Part shown: positions 17,139-25,500 of the stretch, in pieces
How positions within the stretch are numbered: the stretch's first letter is position 1
Layout: each line of letters starts with the position of its first letter
Assembly (NCBI GenBank): GCA_018304425.1
Contig: JAGVWE010000007.1
Coordinates: 25,804-89,803, forward strand
Length of the DNA: 64,000 nucleotides
Reading direction: 5' to 3'
Source: Candidatus Iainarchaeum sp.
GTDB taxonomy: Archaea; Iainarchaeota; Iainarchaeia; Iainarchaeales; UBA10219
Position numbers and translations under genes: made by a program
Notes under the pieces: generated by a model
Databases searched by the model: none
What the model saw: the letters and a program-made list of their open reading frames with translations, nothing else
What the model was told of the DNA's origin: nothing

Positions 17139-17551
17139 GCTGTGCCATGTATTTGCTGGACACCAACATTTTTTTGGAAATCCTCCTCGATGGCGCACGC
17201 GCCACCGAATGCCTGCGCCTGCTCTCCCTTTTGCAGGGCGAACGGCTGTCTGCGGTTGTTTCGAAGTTCGCGGTTTATTCGATTTGCCTGATTCTTTTCA
17301 GGAAAAAACAACCCGATCTGGCCCGGGATTTCCTGGCCTATCTGGATTCCCTTCCAACCCTGCAAATCCATGGGACCTCCCTTGAGGAGGATGCCGAAGC
17401 CTTCGCCAGCGCGGAGAAATTTGGCCTTGACTTTGACGACGGCCTGCAGTTTACGGTTGCCAAGCGCTTGAGCGTGGAAGCCATCGTCTCCTTTGACCGG
17501 GACTTCGACAAGACCCCCTTGAAGCGCCTGGAGCCAAGTCAAATCCTTTGA
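17132..17551 (+). CDS. PIN-domain toxin (pair 2)
   Basis: A 139-residue PIN protein whose frame begins with a GTG at 17132; the ATG at 17147 giving MYLLDTNIFLEILL is the likelier start. The conserved acidic residues are in YLLDTNIFLEILL, AEKFGLDFDDGLQFTVAK and IVSFDRDFDKTPL. It differs from the other two PIN families in this window and pairs with the preceding antitoxin. Unlike the neighbouring toxins it is on the plus strand. Confidence 0.85.
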   Translation: MVGCAMYLLDTNIFLEILLDGARATECLRLLSLLQGERLSAVVSKFAVYSICLILFRKKQPDLARDFLAYLDSLPTLQIHGTSLEEDAEAFASAEKFGLDFDDGLQFTVAKRLSVEAIVSFDRDFDKTPLKRLEPSQIL

Positions 17552-17565
17552 CGAGAACCGCTGTT

Positions 17566-17770
17566 TCACTCGGCTTCCGTTTCCTGTCGTCTGACCCGAA
17601 GGAAGATGCCCGCCGCAATCAGGGCCGCGAGCGCCATCGTGAGTTCGTCGTACTCGGGGATGACGTTGAGGGTGTTGCGGCTGCCGAAGGCGCTGGTCGT
17701 GGTTGGACGGGAAAACCGCTCGTTTCCCATATCGTCAGTAAAACATTTGGCGGTGAAATATGACAGTCGA
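17566..17770 (-). pseudogene. C-terminal stump of a surface protein, copy 1
   Basis: On the minus strand, in a frame different from the VapC gene that overlaps it, the sequence encodes YFTAKCFTDDMGNERF, then NTLNVIPEYDELTMALAAL, a membrane segment, RRQETEAE and a stop at 17566. This matches the extreme C-terminus of the full-length surface protein at 22513-26325. No start codon or N-terminal domain belongs to it, so it is a stump lying at the 3' end of vapC copy 1. Confidence 0.85.
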
Positions 17771-18149
17771 ATATTCTGTTGAGCCCTGGTACGCGCTTGA
17801 AATGCCTGGCGTTCCCGGTCAACAGGGTTTCCCGGGCTTGGAGGGCAATGGCCGCAATCATGCAGTCCTGTGGTTCGATGGGTTGGCCGGTTTGCCAGAG
17901 TCCTTGCTGGATTTCGCCTGCCTCGTTTGCGGCTTGGGCATCCAATGGCAGGGCAGGCAGGGAGGAAAAGAGTTCGCGGACGCGTTGCCTTTCTTCTTTT
18001 CCGGCGCGGTGGAGGCTTTGAATGACTTCAAACACGGTGATAGCCGTCGTCAGCAACGGTTCGCCTTTTCGCTTCAACTCCTCCGCCTTGGCGGCCGCAC
18101 CCTTTTCTCCCCTGATAAGGTCAATGACGTAGCTGGTGTCAAGAATCAT
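17619..18149 (-). CDS. VapC-type PIN toxin, paralogue copy 1, with read-through tail
   Basis: Residues 1-130 are a PIN toxin: MILDTSYVIDLIRGEKGA, TTAITVFEVIQSLHRA, QPIEPQDCMIAAIALQA and LLTGNARHFKRVPGL hold the active-site and phosphate-facing residues. The frame then runs on for about 46 residues through the surface-protein stump in another phase, so the natural C-terminus has been replaced. ATG 18149 overlaps the antitoxin stop (ATGA). It is about 85 percent identical to copy 2 at 19948-20523. Confidence 0.85.
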   Translation of the reverse strand: MILDTSYVIDLIRGEKGAAAKAEELKRKGEPLLTTAITVFEVIQSLHRAGKEERQRVRELFSSLPALPLDAQAANEAGEIQQGLWQTGQPIEPQDCMIAAIALQARETLLTGNARHFKRVPGLNRIFDCHISPPNVLLTIWETSGFPVQPRPAPSAAATPSTSSPSTTNSRWRSRP

Positions 18150-18382
18150 GGACGGAAGCCTTCCATGAGGGCGCGACTCCGCGCCAGGCCGGTGGCTCTC
18201 GACGCTTGCACGGCTTCCTCCACCGTTGCCGTGGTCTTCTTGGACAGTATGCCCGCGAATTTCGTCAAATCCGTTTTGTTGGTGAGCCTGCAAATCACTT
18301 GGCTGAAGCTCTCCCGCGCTTTTTTGCTGGAGGCCAGGCGCTTATAGGCGTCCACCGTAATCGAAATCGTTTTCGTTGCCAA
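18146..18382 (-). CDS. VapB-type antitoxin, paralogue copy 1
   Basis: About 78 residues, LATKTISITVDAYKRLAS followed by ESFSQVICRLTNKTDLTKF, an archaeal DUF217-type antitoxin. I prefer the TTG at 18382 because the TATA box at 18413-18420 would be too close to an ATG at 18406, and copy 2 also conserves a TTG at this place. Its stop overlaps the vapC start. Confidence 0.78.
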   Translation of the reverse strand: MATKTISITVDAYKRLASSKKARESFSQVICRLTNKTDLTKFAGILSKKTTATVEEAVQASRATGLARSRALMEGFRP

Positions 18383-18400
18383 TCTCCCACCTACACATAC

Positions 18401-18420
18401 ATACACATACGTGTATTTAA
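18401..18420 (-). promoter_or_regulatory. Promoter and operator of vapBC copy 1
   Basis: ATACAC and GTGTAT form an inverted repeat separated by ATAC at 18401-18416, next to a TATA box (TTAAATAC on the minus strand, 18413-18420). The same arrangement is present at copy 2. Confidence 0.65.
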
Positions 18421-18458
18421 GGCTTTGGCTGGAAAAGTGGTCGCCCTCGTTTATGCCA

Positions 18459-18568
18459 TTAAACGGTTTTCCCGCGTTCCATGCGCCTAATCCATCCGAA
18501 GGCGAGCGCGGCCAGTAGTACGGTCAAGGCCAGCGTGTAGTCCTCGTATTCTGGGTTCACCTCGGTTA
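18459..18568 (-). pseudogene. C-terminal stump of a surface protein, copy 4 type
   Basis: The minus strand encodes LTEVNPEYEDYTLALTVLL, a membrane helix ending FGWIRRMERGKTV and a stop at 18459. The stump begins exactly where the AbiEii-like gene ends, in a different frame. Its tail RRMERGK resembles that of the stump at 20848 (RRRERGK), so these two are closest relatives. Confidence 0.8.
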
Positions 18569-19345
18569 ATGCTTTTTCAGCCCATTTTTTTGAATCCGTT
18601 CTTCAATTTCTTTTTTCACTTGGGGAAAGGAAGGCAGCGGGCCGCCAACCAGCCCACCCAAGTCCCGTTCCCAACTGCCTTTTTTTTCGTCCACTTTGGC
18701 CCAGAAACCGTCTGGCGTGAACCGGAGCCCGGCATGCGCCATTTTCCTGCTTATGAGCCCCGGTTCGGCGGGCACGCCTCTTCGTTTCAGCAGGTGCCAG
18801 AGGTCGTAGACGTCCCTGGCCTTGTTTCTTTCATGGATTGCCCTGATTTTTTCGGCAAGGATTTCTTTTTCGTCCATGGCAAACAGATTGAATGGCCGGA
18901 TCTCCCGATAAATCGGGGCATACGGAAACGTTTGAACGGGCAGCAGCACGCGTTCCCTCAAGCTGATGTTGACGGCAAGGGAGGTTAGGCTTTCCTTGCT
19001 GCCGTCGTAAAGCGGCCCCCTTGCCTGCACGTAAACGTTTGTGCTCCTTTCAAACGCTTCCACGGTTGCCTTCGCCTTTACGTCCAGCAAGCTGAAAAGG
19101 CCGGGTAACCGCGTAAAGAAATTTTTTGGCTTGAAGCCTTTTCCAGCCGTGAAGTCGAGGTCTTCGCTGAAACGGTCCAACTTGTACGCCTTGTATAGGC
19201 AGGTTCCGCCTTTAAAGACGAGCTTGCTCCCGAACTCCCGGTAAATGTTTATCAAGGCCAGGTCCTGCAGGTAATCCAATTCCGTGAGCCGGAGGCTGAG
19301 GCCCTTGAATTTTGCGACGGCCTGCAGTTCTTCACGCTTGAGCAT
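18566..19345 (-). CDS. AbiEii-like nucleotidyltransferase toxin (type IV toxin-antitoxin)
   Basis: A 259-residue protein of the AbiEii/AbiGii family. The nucleotidyltransferase motif LVFKGGTCLYKAYKLDRF followed by SEDLDFT near residue 44 is typical, and ILAEKIRAIHERNKARDVYD near residue 165 is the conserved helix with lysine and aspartate. Such toxins add nucleotides to RNA and give phage resistance by abortive infection. The start overlaps the AbiEi-like antitoxin gene by 14 bases, and its stop overlaps a surface-protein stump. Confidence 0.92.
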   Translation of the reverse strand: MLKREELQAVAKFKGLSLRLTELDYLQDLALINIYREFGSKLVFKGGTCLYKAYKLDRFSEDLDFTAGKGFKPKNFFTRLPGLFSLLDVKAKATVEAFERSTNVYVQARGPLYDGSKESLTSLAVNISLRERVLLPVQTFPYAPIYREIRPFNLFAMDEKEILAEKIRAIHERNKARDVYDLWHLLKRRGVPAEPGLISRKMAHAGLRFTPDGFWAKVDEKKGSWERDLGGLVGGPLPSFPQVKKEIEERIQKNGLKKH

Positions 19346-19919
19346 GCAGCGCCTCCCGCAATTTTTTGGCCCAGCCCCTCGCCTTTTTCGCGTGAAGCAA
19401 AAGCCTGTCCCTGTTGATTTTCCGCTTGTTGTTTTTTATGATGTCCACGGCCTCGGCCAAAGACATTTTCCTGGTCGCCAAGGCGTCCACGATTGCTTTT
19501 TCTTTCTCGGCCAAGAAGATTTCCCGGCCCTGGTAGGTCGTCCGCTGGAAGCCGGTGAAGGCGGTTTCCTTGATTTTGATGAATTCAATCCGGGCGTTCC
19601 CATAGGAAACGATTTTTTTCTTCCTCTTCCGGGTCGTGATTACATGGATGGTGAACGGCAGTTGCTCCGTCAATTTATGGTAGTTTAACGCCGCCCAGCA
19701 CGAGATATAACTTGGCCAGACGATCCATGACGCCACGAGGAATGAATCCGTTTCCAGCGTGTACTTGCCCTTCTCGATTTCGTGGAGGACGCCCGCCTTT
19801 TTCAGCCGGTGTGCGACGAGGTACGCGTAATCAATGCCTTTATGGAGCGTGTCGGCGAGGTCCCTGGCCGTAAAAACCGGGTACGGCTTTAATGCCTCCA
19901 GCTCCTTCTTTTTTATCAT
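19332..19919 (-). CDS. AbiEi-like antitoxin
   Basis: A 195-residue protein with an N-terminal winged helix (FTARDLADTLHKGIDYAYLV, AGVLHEIEKGKYTL) and the AbiEi C-terminal domain with SWIVWPSYISCWAALNYH and FQRTTYQGREIFLAEKEKAIVD split over two conserved stretches. It represses its operon and counteracts the AbiEii-like toxin encoded just downstream. The low GC compared with the flanks suggests acquisition. Confidence 0.9.
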   Translation of the reverse strand: MIKKKELEALKPYPVFTARDLADTLHKGIDYAYLVAHRLKKAGVLHEIEKGKYTLETDSFLVASWIVWPSYISCWAALNYHKLTEQLPFTIHVITTRKRKKKIVSYGNARIEFIKIKETAFTGFQRTTYQGREIFLAEKEKAIVDALATRKMSLAEAVDIIKNNKRKINRDRLLLHAKKARGWAKKLREALHAQA

Positions 19920-19947
19920 TCCACCAACCTTATCAAAACTGATATGA

Positions 19948-20523
19948 TTAGCCGCCCAACAATTTATAAGGCTTTTCGCTGGTGTTGCCGCCTAATCCCT
20001 GCAAACGCCATGGCCGCCAGGATAACGGCCAGCGCCATCGTGAGTTCGTCGTATTCGGGGATGACGTTGAGCGTGTTGTGGCTGCCGAAGGCGCTGGTCG
20101 TGGTTGGACGGGAAAACCGCTCGTTTCCCATATCGTCAGTAAAACATTTGGCGGTGAAATATGACAGTCGAATATTCTCTTGGCGTTCCTGGTCAACAGG
20201 ATTTCACGGGCTTGAAGGGCAATGGCCGCAATCATGCAGTCTTGTGGTTCGATGGGTTGGCCGCTTTGCCAGAGCCCTTGCTGGATTTCGCCTGCCTCAT
20301 TCGCGGCTTGGGCATCCAATGGCAGGGCGGGCAGCGAGGAAAAAAGTTCTTGGACGCGTTGTTTTTCTTCTTTTCGGGCACGGTGCAGGCTTTGAACTAC
20401 TTCGAACACCGTGACGGCCGTCGTCAGCAACGGTTCGCCTTTCTTCTTCAATTCCTCGGCTTTGGTGACCGCACCCTTTTCCCCCCGAATCAGGTCAATG
20501 ACATAGGTGGTGTCAAGAATCAT
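19948..20523 (-). CDS. VapC-type PIN toxin, paralogue copy 2, with internal deletion
   Basis: It matches copy 1 closely from MILDTTYVIDLIRGEKGA to LLTRNAKR, but nine residues equivalent to HFKRVPGLN of copy 1 are missing through a clean 27-base in-frame deletion. That segment contains the conserved NxxHF motif of VapC proteins, so activity is doubtful. The frame continues for about 60 residues through the surface-protein stump in another phase. ATG 20523 overlaps the antitoxin stop. Confidence 0.8.
   Translation of the reverse strand: MILDTTYVIDLIRGEKGAVTKAEELKKKGEPLLTTAVTVFEVVQSLHRARKEEKQRVQELFSSLPALPLDAQAANEAGEIQQGLWQSGQPIEPQDCMIAAIALQAREILLTRNAKRIFDCHISPPNVLLTIWETSGFPVQPRPAPSAATTRSTSSPNTTNSRWRWPLSWRPWRLQGLGGNTSEKPYKLLGG
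19964..20165 (-). pseudogene. C-terminal stump of a surface protein, copy 2
   Basis: In a different frame from vapC copy 2 the minus strand encodes RPTTTSAFGSHNTLNVIPEY, then DELTMALAVILAAMAFAGIR and a basic tail with stop at 19964. Upstream of IPEY it is nearly identical to copy 1, while the membrane segment and tail differ, so the two copies share one history on one side only. Confidence 0.85.
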
Positions 20524-20756
20524 TGTTGGAGGCCTTCCATTAGGGCGCGACTGCGTGCCAGGCCGGCAGCCCTTGACGCTTGCACGGCCTTTTCCATGGT
20601 GGCCGCGGTTTTCTTGGACAAGATGCCCGCGAATTTCGTCAAATCCGTTTTGTTGGTGAGCCTGCAAATGACTTGGCTGAAGCTTTCCCGTTCCATTTTA
20701 CTAGAAGCCAGGCGCTTGTAGGCGTCCACCGTAATCGAAATGGTTTTCGTCGCCAA
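20520..20756 (-). CDS. VapB-type antitoxin, paralogue copy 2
   Basis: About 78 residues, starting ATKTISITVDAYKRLAS and nearly identical to copy 1. The TTG at 20756 corresponds to the start chosen for copy 1; a GTG at 20765 in the same frame is the alternative. Its stop overlaps the ATG of vapC copy 2. With an intact antitoxin and a damaged toxin, this pair could act as an anti-addiction module against copy 1, which is inference. Confidence 0.78.
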   Translation of the reverse strand: MATKTISITVDAYKRLASSKMERESFSQVICRLTNKTDLTKFAGILSKKTAATMEKAVQASRAAGLARSRALMEGLQQ

Positions 20757-20775
20757 AGCTATCACCTACACATAC

Positions 20776-20795
20776 ATACACATACGTGTATTTAA
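20776..20795 (-). promoter_or_regulatory. Promoter and operator of vapBC copy 2
   Basis: The inverted repeat ATACAC-ATAC-GTGTAT at 20776-20791 is followed by the TATA box (TTAAATAC on the minus strand). It is the same as at copy 1, so one antitoxin could control both operons. Confidence 0.65.
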
Positions 20796-20847
20796 GGATT
20801 TGGTTGAAACCGCCTTCTCTGCCCAGTCTGCCCGGTTTGCCCAGGCC

Positions 20848-21093
20848 TCACCGGTCTTTCCCGCGTTCCCTGCGCCGGATGTGCGCGAACGCCATCGCCA
20901 CCAGGGCCACGGCTAGCAGCAGGGTTAGGTCATCGTACTCGGGGATGACGTTGAGGGTGTTGGGGCTGCAGGCGCTCGTCGTGGTGTAGAGGTCGTCGGC
21001 CACCACGCGGATGTAATAGTCGCCGCTGGTGATGTCGCAGTTCCAGGCGTACACGCAGTTGATGTCTTGAGGTCGCAGACGGGTGGAGACCAT
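20848..21093 (-). pseudogene. C-terminal stump of a surface protein, copy 3 (81 codons)
   Basis: The frame MVSTRLRPQDINCVYAWNCD runs into DYYIRVVADDLYTTTSACSP, NTLNVIPEYDDLTLLLAVAL and the tail RRRERGKDR. It aligns along its length with the end of the 1270-residue surface protein (CLYSWTCDVTIGNYYLRVEA and following). Its ATG overlaps the stop of the upstream ATPase gene (TGATG). It could be translated as a small membrane protein, but it lacks a signal peptide and most of the last beta-sandwich domain, so a remnant is more likely. Confidence 0.82.
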
Positions 21094-22469
21094 CAGCCGA
21101 ATGTTTCTTCAAGATCCTTCAAGTCATAGAGGTCGGCGTTTTTTTCGTCGATCTTTTTTTCCTTGAATGATTTCGCGAATAGGCAATACCGTTCCGTTCT
21201 GTGCTCTTTGAACCAGCTTACTTTTTCCGCTTTTTGTTTGAGTTTTCGCAGCAGGCTCTCGGCATCGACTTTTTCTTTCCACTTGCATTCGCAGAAGAGT
21301 GCGCTTTTTTTTGCCTTGCTAAGGCCCACGATGTCTATTTCTTCGCCTTTATCCCACCAGCTGCCGATGAGGTAGTCCTTGAAGGCGGCATTTTTGGACA
21401 GCCGGTCTCGGCACACCTCTTCGAACCCTTTGCCGATGAAGGCGTTCAGTTCGGGCTCTATTTTCTCGTTTAAGAGGTTTTTCTGCTTGCGTTGTTCTAC
21501 GTAATCCATGTTTTCAAACACGAAGCGGAACCAGAAGCGGAAGAAAGGGTCTTTCAGTTTGTAGATGCCTTTCCTCGATTTTTCCTTTCGCTCAGTAATG
21601 GGCACGGCACGCTCGACGAGGTCAAGGTCAATCAATACGCCAAGGTATTTGTTTACGGTGCCTTTTTCCAGGCCCGTGTCGTTGACGATGCGCCCGATGC
21701 CGGTGTTGCCCTTTGCGATGGCGGCCACGATGGAAAAATAGTTTCTCGGCTCGTCCAGTTCCTCCCGCAGCACGAACATCGGGTCCCGGAACAGGAAGGA
21801 CTGCTTTTCCAGGATTTTTTCCCCGATATTGGAAACCAGCGTTTTCGTGTAATCAAATTCAAGCAGGTAGGCAGGGGTGCCACCGAGCACCGCGTAGTAA
21901 CTGATTTGTTTTTTGATGTCCATCGTTTTCGGGAAGAAATGGCGGGCTTCGCTGAAATCAAGGGGGTCAAGCTTCATTTGATGTGTTCGCCTCCCGTAGA
22001 GGGGACTCTTATAGCCGAGGAGTTTTTCCATCATGGAGACGCTGGAGCCGCATAAGACGAAGAGGCAGGGCATGTGTTGGAGTGCCTTATCCCAGTGGTC
22101 TTGCAGAATGGAGGGCAGCGAGGGGTTAGCTTGTACGAAGTAAGGGAACTCGTCCAGGAATACGGCGAACGGTTTTTGCTTCAGTTTTTCGGCGAAGTAG
22201 GAGAAAACGGAGTCGAAGTTGCCAAAGGGCCTTGAATTCAGTTGTTCATCGTTGAAAAACTCGGCGCAGGCCCTGCTGATATGCTCCAATTGCTTGTGTT
22301 CGGATTCCTGCCGGCCCAGCAGGTAAACAGCGGGATGATTTTTTGTGAATTCCCTTAGTAACTCGGTTTTGCCGATTCTACGTCTGCCGTATACTACGGC
22401 TAGCACTGGCTTTTTTGCCGACCAAAGCGTTTCAAGCAACTGTAGTTCCTTCACCCGGTTGTAAAACAT
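21093..22469 (-). CDS. Archaeal ATPase (ATPase_2/DUF234 type)
   Basis: A 458-residue protein. The ATPase part has Walker A VVYGRRRIGKTELL at residue 27, Walker B FAVFLDEFPYF and LFVLCGSSVSMMEK as sensor. A winged helix (GNTGIGRIVNDTGLEKGTVN) follows, then the DUF234 C-terminal domain with an endonuclease-like strand pattern EEIDIVGLSKAKKSALFCEC-KWK. The family is common in archaeal accessory regions but its role is not established. Its stop overlaps surface-protein stump 3. The gene is AT-richer than the neighbouring surface gene. Confidence 0.9.
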   Translation of the reverse strand: MFYNRVKELQLLETLWSAKKPVLAVVYGRRRIGKTELLREFTKNHPAVYLLGRQESEHKQLEHISRACAEFFNDEQLNSRPFGNFDSVFSYFAEKLKQKPFAVFLDEFPYFVQANPSLPSILQDHWDKALQHMPCLFVLCGSSVSMMEKLLGYKSPLYGRRTHQMKLDPLDFSEARHFFPKTMDIKKQISYYAVLGGTPAYLLEFDYTKTLVSNIGEKILEKQSFLFRDPMFVLREELDEPRNYFSIVAAIAKGNTGIGRIVNDTGLEKGTVNKYLGVLIDLDLVERAVPITERKEKSRKGIYKLKDPFFRFWFRFVFENMDYVEQRKQKNLLNEKIEPELNAFIGKGFEEVCRDRLSKNAAFKDYLIGSWWDKGEEIDIVGLSKAKKSALFCECKWKEKVDAESLLRKLKQKAEKVSWFKEHRTERYCLFAKSFKEKKIDEKNADLYDLKDLEETFG

Positions 22470-22512
22470 AGTAAACTCTAAAGTATACTACTTATGAGAA
22501 TACTATTTAAAC

Positions 22513-25500
22513 CTATGGTTTGGCCGCCCGTCGCACGCGCAGGAAGATGCCTGCCGCGATCAGGGCCGCGAGCGCCATCGTGATTTCGTCGTACTCGGGG
22601 ATGACGTTGAGGGTGTTGGGGCTGCAGGCGTTGGTTTTGGTGAACCCGTCGTCGGCTTCGACGCGGAGGTAGTAGTTGCCTATCGTTACGTCGCAGGTCC
22701 AGGAATAGAGGCAGCTGGTGTCATCCGGGTTGCAGGCCGCCGTGGTCTGGCTGATGTTGCCGATGATGAGGTTGGTGTTGTTGGCGCAGGTGCTGGCGTC
22801 CGTGCCGTAATAAATGCTGAAGTTGACGTCGTCGAGGTCGGCATCGTCGGCTGTCCATGTAATGTCGTAGGGGGTTGGAACGGTGCAGCTCTGCCCGCTG
22901 CCCGTGGGCGCCACGCTGCTCACGGCCGGCGCATCGTTGGCGCTGATGAGGACGCTGCCGGACTGCTGCTTGATTTGCTTCTTGTTGAGGACACTGTTCC
23001 AGATGAAGACTGAGTCTAAGTCTATATGTGCAAAACCAAGATTATCTAATCTTTGCCCAAATATGATTTTTTGGTCTTCATCACTCATCGTGGTATTACC
23101 CGAACTGGCCCTAAGAACGCCATTAACATACAATCTTCCGCCAACAGTAGTATTCGCCGTCCCTGCGACATGTATCCAGGTATTTTGAGGGAGTGTATCT
23201 ACTGCAGTCAACAAGTTAGCGGTGCCCGACGCACCATATACTAAAACAATATCCTGAGGGAAAGCATCAGCAGCGGTTCTAAAATCGAAAGGTGCAGGAA
23301 AGTTATTATTCGTTGATCCATTTTTTTCGACCATGGGATTATATACTGCAGATTGTGCTCTTACCCAATATGCTACAGTAAATGCCGTGCTAAGACTAGA
23401 AGTCAAATCTGCAATCTCGACTTTGTCATCTACCCCATCAAATTTCAAGTCAGTGTATTCAGCCGGTGTCATAGGGGTGTTCGTGTCCCATCTCGGGCCG
23501 GAAAGCAGTTCCCCATGCTTGTTGCCAGACGTTGCATCCCAGGCCCGGATGGCGTTGCTGTCGTCTTTGTTGAAGTTCCACGCGCTGACCAGCCCGCTTT
23601 CCGTGCCCATTAGTTGTTTGGGCGTGCTGTCTTGTCCAATGTTCTTGGCTTTGTCGTAGACGTTGACGTCGATGAAGTAGTTTTGGTCTGCGAGGCCAGC
23701 GGGGTTCCAGTCGTAGAAGCATAGCACGTTCTGGTCGAAGAAGTAACGGGGTTCGCTGGCGTAACTGGTTCCGCCGGGCGCACTGCAGTTGGCGTCGTTG
23801 GTGGGGTTGCGGGCGAGTTGGGCGAGGTTGACGTCGGCAGCGAATTTGCCTGACGTGTTGAAGTCGGCCGCGTAGAGGCTCGCGTAGAGGCTTGCATAGA
23901 GTTCGTCTTCTTCGCGGAAGTTGCCACTAGCTGGGAGGGGAGCGTAGGAAGTGTCTCTCACCGTGAACTTGACGAGGATGTTGCCGTCCGTTTTCTGGTA
24001 GTGCGAGCCGCCTTCCGGCCAAAGCAGGTTGGCGTCCGGTCCGTTCGTGGTATGCGTGCCACAGTAGTTGTTGCAGCGGTTTATGTAGCCGCTTTCTTGG
24101 TGGATGAAACAGGTGTTGCCGCCCGAGCATTGCCCGGAAGCAGTGCAGGCCGGGTTGCAGCCCCATTGGTTGATGAAGTCCGTGGGCCAGGCGGACGTGA
24201 TGTTGGCGGTGGTGGCCGCAATGTTGAAGTCGATGTCAGCATAGTAGGTGGCTACGCCTAATGTGCCGGTACTGATATTGCAGGGCGCGAACAGGAGGTT
24301 GAAGTCGTACTCGGTGCCGCCCGTGTAGCTGCCGGCACAGGTGATGTTCGCGGTGTTGTCGGGGGCGCTCGAATAGGTGCGTGAACAGCCGGTGGGTAGC
24401 AGGGGCGCGCTGACGAGGGCAAACGTTTTGTAGGGGATGTCGGGGGAGTCAATTAGGGGGTCGTTGCAGGTGTAACCGACTTGTTGGGGCGCCGGTACGA
24501 GGGGCGTGGCATGGTTGCCGCGTATGGGGGTGAGGAGCGATGTCGCATAGTGGGGCTCGATTTTGAAGCCTAGGTTGCCGCTGACATTGGGCATGACTTT
24601 GAGTCTCACGAGGTATTGGTGGGTGTTGGTGTCCGTGGTTGTCAGGTTGAAGGTGAAGTTGGAGTCGGGACTGCAGGCCATGTTGTTGCCGTCTCCGGCG
24701 CGGCCCACGAGGTCGCTGGGGCAGGTGGCGGGCGCGTTGGCGCCGTTGAGGTCAATGCTCGCGTAGAGGACGGCCGCGTTCCAGTCATCAATCCAGTCCA
24801 TGGGGTACATGCGCCACGCGCCTCCCGAGGTCCCGCCGTCGGCTGAAAGGTTGAGGTCTTCGGCCTGGATGTCGGTTGTTCTGGGATGGTTTGCCCAGCG
24901 GCAGGGTTTGACGGTGATTCTTCCAGCGTACGGGGTGCCGCCGGCCAAAGTAGTAGTGGCGTTGCCGTCGTCTCCAACGTAATTGGTGTCGGTGAGCGTC
25001 CAGTGGGGGTTGCGGAGGCCGGCCGTGTTGCCCGTGGTTCCAAACCAGCCGTTGGGGCTGAGGGGGCTGTCAATGAAGTCAACGATTTCCCAGCGGGGAA
25101 GGTTGAGGTCGATGGGCTCCCACAGTGCCCCCCCGAGTATGGGGTCTGAGAAGCATTTGTTGCCCGCGAAGGCGGTGGAATTGTTTGGTACGTAGCTAAT
25201 GGGTTTGCCTTGTCTTACGCCTGCGTCCACGTTGTGGTCGCCGTACGGCGAATCCCATTTTCCGACGGCGCCCGCCGAATAGCGCAAGCCAAAGTTGTTG
25301 TCGATGCTGCGGTGGATGTTGCTCATGATGTTGTAGTCGATGACGTAATTGGTGTCCAGGATGAAGGCCGTGTCGGGCGTGCAGTAGGGGAGTTCCCCGT
25401 TGGTGTCGATTTCGCCGTTATTGGCGTTTCCGGCGTACACCATGCCTCCCATGCTGGTGTGGCTGACGAGGGAGCGGGTGCCGTTCTCGACTTTGACGCA

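Noticed and set aside
17619-18293. Longer VapC frame starting at 18293
   Set aside because: The first 48 residues lie in antitoxin-coding DNA; ATG 18149 overlaps the antitoxin stop as expected for such operons.
22883-23659. Short plus-strand frames over the surface protein gene
   Set aside because: They lack ribosome sites and motifs and are contained within the antisense of a clear secreted protein gene.
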